Below are positions 18,027 through 25,714 of a DNA stretch of 64,000 bases, one piece after another (positions within the stretch are counted from its first letter, which is position 1; each line of letters starts with the position of its first letter). This stretch comes from Neiella marina (lineage in GTDB: Bacteria; Pseudomonadota; Gammaproteobacteria; Enterobacterales; Neiellaceae): positions 1 to 64,000 of the forward strand of contig NZ_NGNS01000009.1 of NCBI RefSeq assembly GCF_002165625.1, given 5' to 3'. The position numbers and the translations under genes were made by a program. The notes below the pieces were generated by a model. The model was not told the DNA's origin and did no database searches. It saw only the letters and a list, made by a program, of their open reading frames with translations.

Positions 18027-19208
18027 ATGGCTGAAGACAGCGATCAGGAAAAAACAGAAGAGGCGACGCCCCGAAAAAAGGAGAAGGCAAGAGAAAAAGG
18101 TCAAGTGCCTCGCTCCAAAGAACTGGCCACCGCAGCGGTACTGATTTCGAGTGCTGTTGGATTCCTATGGATCGGCAAATCAATGGCGCTCGCCATGCAA
18201 GCCGTGTTTGTTGAGTTGTTTACCATTGAACGCGCCAAGATCTATGATATTCACGCATTTCTAAACGGTTTAGCTGGCGTTCTGCAAGGCATTTTAGGGC
18301 CAATGGCCGCTTTTATGGCGTTAGTGTTTGTTTGTGCATTTATCGGCTCGGTGGCTCTTGGTGGCGTTACTATTAGTGCCGAAGCGGCTGCGCCGAAGTT
18401 AAACCGTATGTCGCCACTGCAAGGCTTTAAACGCATGTTTGGCCCTCAAGCCTTGGTCGAGCTGATCAAAGCATTTGCAAAATTTGCCGTTGTGGCGACA
18501 GTGGCAATTATGCTGCTTGTCTGGCTATTCCCAAATATCTTGCAGGTCTCAGAAAAAGCATCGCCTCATGACATCATCTCTGCAGTGACGATGTTTCTGT
18601 GGATGTTTGTTGGTTTATGTTGCTCCATTTTAATCATTGTTTTAATCGATATTCCGTTTCAAATTTATAACCATAACAAGCAGTTAAAGATGTCGATGCA
18701 GGAAATCAAGGACGAGTACAAAGACACTGAAGGTAATCCTGAAATCAAACGACGGATCCGCAAGTTACAGATGGAAATGACCCAGCAGCGGATGATGGGG
18801 GAAGTCCCCAAGGCCGACGTGGTGGTGACCAACCCGGATCATTTTGCGGTAGCCTTGCGTTATGACACCAAAGGCTCCAAGGCTCCGGTGGTGATAGCCA
18901 AAGGCGTCGACTTTATTGCCGAGCAAATCCGTCAAATCGCCCGTGAGCATGACATTCCCATCATGCGCCAGCCGACCTTAGCTCGAGCGATTTACTATAC
19001 CACTGAGCTCGACAGAGAAATTCCGGGCGATCTGTTTGCCGCGGTCGCTCAAATTTTGGCATACGTCTATCAGCTCAAGCTATTCCAAAGTGGCAAAGGT
19101 GCTCGGCCTAAACCTGTGTCCATCGACCAGCACATTCCAAGCGCTCTGGTGCTCGATCAGGATGGCCGCCCAATTCACCCTCAAGACAGCGATAACACCT
19201 CACAGTAG
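18027..19208 (+). CDS. flhB: Flagellar export switch protein FlhB
   Basis: Encodes 393 residues. The charged N-terminus (EKTEEATPRKKEKAREKGQV) is followed by four membrane helices and the cytoplasmic autocleaved domain. The cleavage loop reads TNPDHFAVALRYD, so the usual NPTH is NPDH here; the Asn-Pro bond that breaks is kept. FlhB switches export from hook to filament substrates on a FliK signal. A C-terminal tail of about 40 residues follows. GGAGG lies before the ATG. Confidence 0.94.
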   Translation: MAEDSDQEKTEEATPRKKEKAREKGQVPRSKELATAAVLISSAVGFLWIGKSMALAMQAVFVELFTIERAKIYDIHAFLNGLAGVLQGILGPMAAFMALVFVCAFIGSVALGGVTISAEAAAPKLNRMSPLQGFKRMFGPQALVELIKAFAKFAVVATVAIMLLVWLFPNILQVSEKASPHDIISAVTMFLWMFVGLCCSILIIVLIDIPFQIYNHNKQLKMSMQEIKDEYKDTEGNPEIKRRIRKLQMEMTQQRMMGEVPKADVVVTNPDHFAVALRYDTKGSKAPVVIAKGVDFIAEQIRQIAREHDIPIMRQPTLARAIYYTTELDREIPGDLFAAVAQILAYVYQLKLFQSGKGARPKPVSIDQHIPSALVLDQDGRPIHPQDSDNTSQ

Positions 19209-19264
19209 CGACTAGTGGCTCCCTAACAATCGTCAATCACTCGAACTCGTTTGATAGAGCGTTG

Positions 19265-19281
19265 TTGGCTCATTCTTTGCA
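19265..19281 (+). promoter_or_regulatory. σ54 promoter of flhA
   Basis: TTGGCTCATTCTTTGCA has the exact GG-N10-GC spacing and a strong -12 half. The start would be near 19292, 36 bases before flhA. It lies in the 119-base gap after flhB and probably drives flhA-flhF-flhG-fliA. Confidence 0.72.
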
Positions 19282-19327
19282 ATCGACCATGGAAATGACA
19301 AATCTCTGGCGCGACGAGTTTTTCTGA

Positions 19328-21427
19328 ATGAACCTGACTGCAGCACTCGATAATGTAAAATTAGGCCGTTTAAACCCAGCAGGAATGGGCGTTCCTGTCA
19401 TGGTGCTGGCAACGTTGGCGATGGTGACATTGCCCATGCCGCCATTGTTGTTGGATATTCTGTTTGCCTTCAATATTTCGTTGTCCATGGTGGTGTTGCT
19501 GGTTACCGTTTATACCCGCCGGCCACTTGAGTTTTCTGCATTTCCAACCGTGTTGCTGGTAGCAACCTTATTGCGCTTGGCGTTGAACGTCGCTTCAACT
19601 CGGGTGGTGCTGCTTGAAGGTCATGAGGGCGGCGATGCCGCCGGTCAAGTGATTGAGGCATTTGGTAATGTCGTTATCGGCGGCAACTACGCCGTTGGTT
19701 TGGTGGTGTTTCTAATCCTTGTCATCATCAACTTCGTGGTGGTTACAAAAGGCGCCGGTCGTATCTCAGAAGTAAGCGCTCGCTTTACCTTGGACGCCAT
19801 GCCAGGTAAACAAATGGCCATCGACGCTGATTTGAACGCTGGTTTGATTAGCCAAGAACAAGCCAAGGCCCGGCGCGAAGAGATTGCTCAGGAAGCTGAT
19901 TTTTACGGCTCGATGGATGGTGCCAGTAAGTTCGTCAAAGGTGACGCAATTGCCGGCATCTTGATTCTGTTTATCAACATCATTGGTGGTTTTGTGATTG
20001 GCATGGTGCAGCACGATCTGCTGTTTGGTGAAGCCGTACAGATCTACACCTTGCTGACCATTGGTGACGGTTTGGTGGCACAAATTCCATCACTGTTGCT
20101 GTCGATTGCCGCCGCTATCATGGTGACGCGCCAAAACACCGACCAGGACATGGGCGAACAGGTCGTCTTGCAGATGTTCGAAAGCCCAAAAGCATTAGCA
20201 ATTTGTGCTGGCATTTTGTTTGTGATGGGCATTGTTCCCGGTATGCCGCACTTTGCTTTTTTGTCCTTAGCATTAGTTGCTGCGGGTGGCGCTTGGTTTG
20301 GCACTCGTAAACGCGCACAAAAAGCGCAAGCGCAAGTCGAAGAAGCCAAGCAAGAAGAACAAACCCAAGTGCAGACTCAGCAGCAAAAAGATTTGTCATG
20401 GGACGATGTTCAACATGTTGACGTAATCGGCTTGGAAGTCGGCTACCGCTTGATCCCCATGGTCGACAAAGGGCAGGGCGGCGAGTTACTTAACCGCATC
20501 AAAGGCGTACGGAAGAAATTATCGCAAGAGTTTGGTTTCCTCATTCCCGCAGTCCATATTCGCGATAATCTTGATTTGCCTGCCAGCAATTATCGCATTT
20601 CTTTGATGGGAGTATCTGTCGGTGAAGCGGAAGTGGTGCCAGGGAAAGATTTGGCCATCAACCCAGGGCAAGTTTTTGGCGAAATGAGTGGCGTCAAAAC
20701 CAAGGATCCTGCGTTTGGTCTTGATGCGGTTTGGATTGATCCGAATATGCGAGAGCAAGCACAAGCACTTGGTTACACCGTTGTTGATTGCTCAACCGTA
20801 ATCGCTACTCACTTAAGTCAGTTGTTAACCAACCAAGCCGCAACCTTGCTGGGTCACGAAGAAGTACAAAACCTACTGGATATGATTGGTCGCAAGTATC
20901 CAAAACTTGTTGAAGCCTTAGTACCCGATCTCCTACCGCTGAGTACGCTCACCCGGGTGATGCAGAACCTGCTCAACGAAGCAGTACCAATTCGAGATAT
21001 GCGCAGTATTTTGCAAACGATTCGAGAGTATGCGCCTCGGAGTCAAGATACTGACGTTCTTACAGCTGCTGTTCGGGTTGCATTGAAACGATTAATAGTT
21101 CAAGAAATCAATGGGTTAGATGGTGAGGTTCCAGTTGTGGCGCTACTGCCAGAGTTGGAACAGATGTTGCACCAATCACTGCAAGCCGCCGGAAATGAAG
21201 GCGCCGCCATTGAGCCAGGTCTAGCAGAACGGATGCAACGTTCCCTGCAAGATGTTGCTCAACAGCAAGAGTTAGCAGGTCAACCTGCCATATTGCTGAC
21301 TTCGGGAGTACTGCGAAACACCCTGGCGCGCTTTATCAAGAATACGATTCCGAGTATGCGAGTGTTGGCCTATCAGGAAATACCTGACGACAAACAAATC
21401 AAGATTGTCAGTTCGATTGGCCAGTAA
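19328..21427 (+). CDS. flhA: Flagellar export gate protein FlhA
   Basis: Encodes 699 residues. Eight membrane helices fill the first ~330 residues, with the conserved cytoplasmic loop KGAGRISEVSARFTLDAMPG followed by KQMAIDADLNAGLI (FHIPEP family). The rest is the cytoplasmic ring domain that docks chaperone-substrate pairs. FlhA couples proton flow to export. No strong ribosome site precedes the ATG. It is the first gene after a σ54 promoter. Confidence 0.95.
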   Translation: MNLTAALDNVKLGRLNPAGMGVPVMVLATLAMVTLPMPPLLLDILFAFNISLSMVVLLVTVYTRRPLEFSAFPTVLLVATLLRLALNVASTRVVLLEGHEGGDAAGQVIEAFGNVVIGGNYAVGLVVFLILVIINFVVVTKGAGRISEVSARFTLDAMPGKQMAIDADLNAGLISQEQAKARREEIAQEADFYGSMDGASKFVKGDAIAGILILFINIIGGFVIGMVQHDLLFGEAVQIYTLLTIGDGLVAQIPSLLLSIAAAIMVTRQNTDQDMGEQVVLQMFESPKALAICAGILFVMGIVPGMPHFAFLSLALVAAGGAWFGTRKRAQKAQAQVEEAKQEEQTQVQTQQQKDLSWDDVQHVDVIGLEVGYRLIPMVDKGQGGELLNRIKGVRKKLSQEFGFLIPAVHIRDNLDLPASNYRISLMGVSVGEAEVVPGKDLAINPGQVFGEMSGVKTKDPAFGLDAVWIDPNMREQAQALGYTVVDCSTVIATHLSQLLTNQAATLLGHEEVQNLLDMIGRKYPKLVEALVPDLLPLSTLTRVMQNLLNEAVPIRDMRSILQTIREYAPRSQDTDVLTAAVRVALKRLIVQEINGLDGEVPVVALLPELEQMLHQSLQAAGNEGAAIEPGLAERMQRSLQDVAQQQELAGQPAILLTSGVLRNTLARFIKNTIPSMRVLAYQEIPDDKQIKIVSSIGQ

Positions 21428-21451
21428 CCGAACGTTTGAGGAGATTGACTC

Positions 21452-22861
21452 GTGAAAATGAAACGCTTTTTTGCCAAAGACATGCGCACCGCGCTAACCG
21501 AAGTAAAAGAAGTCATGGGTGCTGATGCAGTGATCATGTCCAGCAAAAAGGTAACTGGGGGTATTGAACTGGTAGCCGGCATTGATGCTGACGTGCCAGC
21601 TCCGACACCAGCACCGCAACGAGCGATGGAACAACAGAGCCAAGCCAACGGTCGCCAACTTGCCGATGACCAAGTCAACCTATCAAGCTTCAAAGAAAAA
21701 CTTGCTAACCTCAGTGCTGGCATGGCAAACCCAACACCACAGCGAGACGTTGATACCCAGGAACGCCCGGCTGATAGCTTACAAAGTCTGCTCAAACGGC
21801 AACAGCAAAACAGCGTTAGCTCTCCCGCCAAAGCAAAGCGCCCAGTCAACCCTGCGTTTGCTGAAGTGGATTCTCGAGAGTCAATGATCGCGACGGCTAA
21901 ACCTGCGGCTACCAACCATAACAATAACGCCCAGATTCAATCGCTGAAAGAAGAAATGCTGGCGATGCGTCAATTGTTGGAGCATCAGTTATCTGGCTTG
22001 ATGAAACAAGAGATGGATCGCACTGAGCCAGTTAGAGCAATGTTGGTTAAACAATTAACCAAGATGGGTATTGCTGATGACTTAGCGGATCAGTTCGCTT
22101 GTTACATTGGTGAAGAGACTACCGGGCGAGAAGCTTGGACTCAACTCCAGCAGTTACTGACAGAACAATTGGTGGTGACCGAAGACGAGATTTTACGTCA
22201 AGGTGGGGTGGTTGCTTTGGTTGGTCCAACAGGTGTCGGAAAAACCACAACCGTCGCAAAATTGGCGGCTCGATTTGCTGCTCAATATGGTGCTGAACAA
22301 GTGGCATTAATTTCCACCGATAGCTACCGAATTGGTGCGCTAGATCAACTTGCAACTTATGGCCGGATCTTAGGCTGTCCGGTACGTAGTGCGAAAAACT
22401 CTGATGAGCTCGCAGACCAGTTATATCAACTGCGTCACCGCAAATTGATATTAATTGATACGGCTGGGATGGGGCAGCGTGATATGCGTCTCAATGAGCA
22501 GTTAAATACTCTCATTACTAATAGCCGTGTTAAAATAAAGAGTTATCTGGTGTTGCCTGCAACGGCCCAACGTGATGTGATGCAAGAAGCAATTGAGCAA
22601 TTCCGTCAAATCCCGCTGCGTGGTTGCATTTTCACCAAACTCGATGAATGTCTCAGCCTTGGTGAGTGTATTAGCGTAGCCATTCAAAATGCTATGCCAA
22701 TCGGGTATCTTAGCGACGGTCAGCGAGTTCCTGAGGACCTTCGTGTTGCCGATGCAAGTTACTTAGTGAAGCAAGCATTCACACTGGCAGCGGGACGGAA
22801 ACGAAAAACCTCAGCAAATTCGTTGGCAGAAAACAGTCGGAAACGGCATATGAGGCTATAA
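21452..22861 (+). CDS. flhF: Polar flagellum placement GTPase FlhF
   Basis: Encodes 469 residues. The N-terminal basic domain begins MKMKRFFAKDMRTALTEVKE, a long low-complexity linker follows, then the SRP-type NG domain with G1 GPTGVGKTTT near residue 260, STDSYRIGALDQL and the G3-like LIDTAGMGQRD. FlhF marks the pole where the flagellum forms. GTG at 21452 follows GAGGAG; ATG at 21458 is an alternative. Ten bases before flhG, its partner. Confidence 0.93.
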   Translation: MKMKRFFAKDMRTALTEVKEVMGADAVIMSSKKVTGGIELVAGIDADVPAPTPAPQRAMEQQSQANGRQLADDQVNLSSFKEKLANLSAGMANPTPQRDVDTQERPADSLQSLLKRQQQNSVSSPAKAKRPVNPAFAEVDSRESMIATAKPAATNHNNNAQIQSLKEEMLAMRQLLEHQLSGLMKQEMDRTEPVRAMLVKQLTKMGIADDLADQFACYIGEETTGREAWTQLQQLLTEQLVVTEDEILRQGGVVALVGPTGVGKTTTVAKLAARFAAQYGAEQVALISTDSYRIGALDQLATYGRILGCPVRSAKNSDELADQLYQLRHRKLILIDTAGMGQRDMRLNEQLNTLITNSRVKIKSYLVLPATAQRDVMQEAIEQFRQIPLRGCIFTKLDECLSLGECISVAIQNAMPIGYLSDGQRVPEDLRVADASYLVKQAFTLAAGRKRKTSANSLAENSRKRHMRL

Positions 22862-22870
22862 ATAGGTAGT

Positions 22871-23749
22871 ATGGAACTGGACCAAGCAACAGGGTTGAGA
22901 AATATGAATCGCCGAAAGATGGTGAAAGTCATTGCTGTTACGGGCGGCAAAGGTGGCGTCGGCAAAACTAACGTTTCAATCAATCTGGCTGTGTCACTCG
23001 CGGCTCAAGGTCAGCGCGTCGTTGTGCTCGATGCCGATTTGGGGCTAGCGAATGTTGATGTGTTACTCGGCCTCCGAGTTCACAAGAATATATCCCACGT
23101 TTTATCTGGTGAGTGTGATCTTGAAGAAATCATGCTCCGAGGTCCCCAAGGAATTTCTATCGTACCCGCTTCGTCGGGTATGCGCAGTATGGTCGAGTTG
23201 ACGCCAACCGAACATGCTGGTCTGGTGCGCGCTTTTAGTGAGTTGCAAGATGATTACGATGTTCTGATTGTCGACACGGCGGCTGGTATTTCCGATATGG
23301 TGTTGAGCTTCTCGCGAGCTTCCCAAGATGTGGTTGTGGTGGTTTGTGATGAACCGACCTCGATTACTGACGCCTATGCGCTGATTAAAATTTTGAATCG
23401 CGAGCACGGTCTGTTCAAATTCAAAATTGTTGCCAATATGGTCCGTAGTCTCCGCGAAGGGCAAGAATTGTTTGCCAAGCTAACCAAAGTCACCGATCGA
23501 TTTTTAGATGTTGCCTTGGAGCTGGTTGCTATCGTGCCGTTTGACGAAAACGTCCGTCGAGCCGTGCGCAAGCAAAAAGTTGTGGTGGAGGAATTCCCTA
23601 AATCAGCAGCTTCTATCGCATATAAAACGCTTGCCTCGAAAGTGACTACTTGGCCAATTCCGTCTCAGCCACAAGGCCATTTGACCTTCTTTGTTGAGCA
23701 GCTGTTGAACGATGCCGTGAGAGAGCAGGAAGACTCACTCAGTGAATAA
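22871..23749 (+). CDS. flhG: Flagellar number regulator FlhG/FleN (MinD-like ATPase)
   Basis: Encodes 292 residues. The N-terminus has DQATGLR, the motif known to stimulate FlhF GTPase. The deviant Walker A TGGKGGVGKTN and LDADLGLANVDVLLG mark the ParA/MinD family. A C-terminal amphipathic helix (FFVEQLLNDAV) could bind the membrane. It limits flagellar number and, in related bacteria, restrains FlrA/FleQ. Overlaps fliA by 8 bases. Confidence 0.94.
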   Translation: MELDQATGLRNMNRRKMVKVIAVTGGKGGVGKTNVSINLAVSLAAQGQRVVVLDADLGLANVDVLLGLRVHKNISHVLSGECDLEEIMLRGPQGISIVPASSGMRSMVELTPTEHAGLVRAFSELQDDYDVLIVDTAAGISDMVLSFSRASQDVVVVVCDEPTSITDAYALIKILNREHGLFKFKIVANMVRSLREGQELFAKLTKVTDRFLDVALELVAIVPFDENVRRAVRKQKVVVEEFPKSAASIAYKTLASKVTTWPIPSQPQGHLTFFVEQLLNDAVREQEDSLSE

Positions 23750-24458
23750 AGCTGCCCTGTATCAGGAGCAACAACGCGACGACTTGGTGCGGCAACACGC
23801 CGATTTAGTGAAGCGAATCGCACATCACTTAAAAGGTAGGCTTCCGGCAAGCGTTCAAGTTGACGATTTAATTCAAGCAGGCATGATTGGCTTGCTAGAA
23901 GCGCTGAAAAATTACGACCAAAGCAAAGGAGCTGCATTCGAAACTTACGCCGGGATACGTATTCGTGGCGCAATGCTGGACGAATTACGGCGCGGGGATT
24001 GGTCTCCGCGTTCGGTTCACCAGCAAAATCGACGAGTTGCTGATGCCATAAAAGCAGTGGAGCAAGAAACTGGTCGCGATGCCCATGACGCGGAAGTAGC
24101 GGAAAGACTCGAAATGAGCTTGACCGACTATCACCAATTGCTCGCTAGTTTGAATAGTGGCCGAATTATTGGGATAGAGGATTTAGGGGTTTCAGAAGAT
24201 GCTCTTAGTCCTGAGGTTCATCAAAATGAATCCACTCCGTTTCAAGATCTCAGCGAAGAACAATTTCAACGATCTTTGGTAGAGGCAATCAAAACCTTGC
24301 CAGAGAGAGAAGCTTTAGTGTTGTCGTTGTATTACGATGACGAATTGAATTTGAGGGAAATCGGTGATGTGTTAAGCGTCAGTGAGTCGCGGGTTTGCCA
24401 AATCCACTCACAAGCCATGCATCGCTTGAAAGCCAGGCTACAGTCTTGGCAAGATTAA
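23742..24458 (+). CDS. fliA: Flagellar σ28 factor FliA
   Basis: Encodes 238 residues with σ regions in order: region 2 (DDLIQAGMIGLLEALKNYDQ, FETYAGIRIRGAMLDELRR), region 3 and region 4 (LPEREALVLSLYYDDELNL and REIGDVLSVSESRVCQIHSQA). It directs late flagellar and chemotaxis genes. GTG at 23742 overlaps the end of flhG. A σ28-like site lies across its own 3' end, before cheY. Confidence 0.95.
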   Translation: MNKAALYQEQQRDDLVRQHADLVKRIAHHLKGRLPASVQVDDLIQAGMIGLLEALKNYDQSKGAAFETYAGIRIRGAMLDELRRGDWSPRSVHQQNRRVADAIKAVEQETGRDAHDAEVAERLEMSLTDYHQLLASLNSGRIIGIEDLGVSEDALSPEVHQNESTPFQDLSEEQFQRSLVEAIKTLPEREALVLSLYYDDELNLREIGDVLSVSESRVCQIHSQAMHRLKARLQSWQD

Positions 24459-24465
24459 CCGATAC
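24439..24465 (+). promoter_or_regulatory. Candidate FliA (σ28) promoter for cheY
   Basis: TACAGTCT, 11 bases, then ACCGATAC matches TAAAGTTT-N11-GCCGATAA at 12 of 16 positions with correct spacing. It overlaps the last codons of fliA. The start would be near 24472, 27 bases before cheY. The match is moderate; a chance hit is possible. Confidence 0.4.
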
Positions 24466-24498
24466 TATCTATAAAATGCGCCTGTAGGAGGGCTAGCT

Positions 24499-24882
24499 TT
24501 GAATACAGACATGAAGATCCTGATTGTGGACGACTTTTCTACAATGAGGCGAATCATTAAAAACCTTCTGCGCGACCTTGGTTTTACCAACACCCAAGAA
24601 GCTGACGATGGCAGCACGGCCCTGCCAATGCTGAAAAACGGTGATTTTGATTTCGTCGTCACTGACTGGAATATGCCAGGTATGCAAGGTATCGACTTGC
24701 TTAGGAACATTCGTGCTGACGATCAACTCAAGCATTTGCCGGTTTTGATGGTAACTGCTGAGGCCAAGCGTGAGCAGATTGTGGCAGCAGCACAAGCCGG
24801 CGTGAACGGTTATATTGTCAAGCCGTTTACTGCAGCCACTCTAAAAGAGAAGCTTGATAAAATTTTTGAGCGCATTGCCTGA
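24499..24882 (+). CDS. cheY: Chemotaxis response regulator CheY
   Basis: Encodes 127 residues, a single receiver with DD at 12-13 (counting MNTDMKIL), acceptor Asp in [11 protein letters not shown], the Thr in MVTAEA and Lys in IVKPFTA. CheY-P binds FliM to change rotation. The start is TTG at 24499, because AGGAGG at 24486-24491 stands seven bases before it and 19 before the ATG at 24511. Followed by cheZ after 29 bases. Confidence 0.95.
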   Translation: MNTDMKILIVDDFSTMRRIIKNLLRDLGFTNTQEADDGSTALPMLKNGDFDFVVTDWNMPGMQGIDLLRNIRADDQLKHLPVLMVTAEAKREQIVAAAQAGVNGYIVKPFTAATLKEKLDKIFERIA

Positions 24883-24911
24883 TAAATCGATGCCGCGGAG
24901 TCGGACCCATA

Positions 24912-25700
24912 ATGACTACAACGATAGAGCCGAAGATTTCGCTTGAACAAGCACGTGAACTAGTCGCTTTTCTCGAGCAAGGAGATAACGAGCAAGCCAA
25001 TCAAATTGTCGATCAAGCAGTTGACCGCAGTTTTCAGGAAGTTGGCTCGTTACTTCAGCTTGATAGCGACCTGTTTGAACAAATTGGTAAGATGACTCGG
25101 CAGCTGCACACTGCCTTGAATGAGTTCCAATTGGACGATCGGATTACTGAGTTGGCCCATACCGACATGCCCGACGCCCAATCTCGGCTCAATTACGTCA
25201 TTGAAATGACCGAAAAAGCAGCCAACAAAACGATGGATGCTGTGGAATTTAGCTTGCCTGTCGCCGACAAACTCAACGAATCTTTTTCAAACTTGATGCC
25301 CCGTTGGCAAAGCATCATCGATGGCCGAATTGCCATTGATGACTTCAAAGGGTTATGTCAAGACACTCACACCTTTTTGACTGAAGCTCACCATGACACT
25401 CAACAGCTTAATGGTAAGCTCACTGATGTGTTGATGGCGCAGGACTTTCAGGACTTGACCGGGCAAGTCATTCGGCGGGTGATCAACTTGGTGCGCGAAG
25501 TAGAAGATAATTTGATTAGCCTTCTTAAAGTGTTCGGTGACCAGCAAGGCGGCACTATCGCCCCGCCAGAGGCTAAGAAAACAACCACCGCGGCTCCAGC
25601 CATTGAAGCTGAAGGCCCTGTAATTGACGCGCAAGAGCGTGCGGATGTGGTTAGCGGGCAAGACGAAGTTGATGATCTGCTGTCGAGCCTTGGATTCTAG
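24912..25700 (+). CDS. cheZ: CheY-P phosphatase CheZ
   Basis: Encodes 262 residues, largely a long helical hairpin. The catalytic helix contains VLMAQDFQDLTGQVIRRVI, whose Gln is the catalytic residue in the family. The C-terminus, QDEVDDLLSSLGF, is the CheY-docking peptide after a flexible linker. It ends chemotactic signals by dephosphorylating CheY. The docking peptide resembles the FliM N-terminus and the CheA repeats. Confidence 0.94.
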   Translation: MTTTIEPKISLEQARELVAFLEQGDNEQANQIVDQAVDRSFQEVGSLLQLDSDLFEQIGKMTRQLHTALNEFQLDDRITELAHTDMPDAQSRLNYVIEMTEKAANKTMDAVEFSLPVADKLNESFSNLMPRWQSIIDGRIAIDDFKGLCQDTHTFLTEAHHDTQQLNGKLTDVLMAQDFQDLTGQVIRRVINLVREVEDNLISLLKVFGDQQGGTIAPPEAKKTTTAAPAIEAEGPVIDAQERADVVSGQDEVDDLLSSLGF

Positions 25701-25714
25701 TGGGAGTTTGATGT

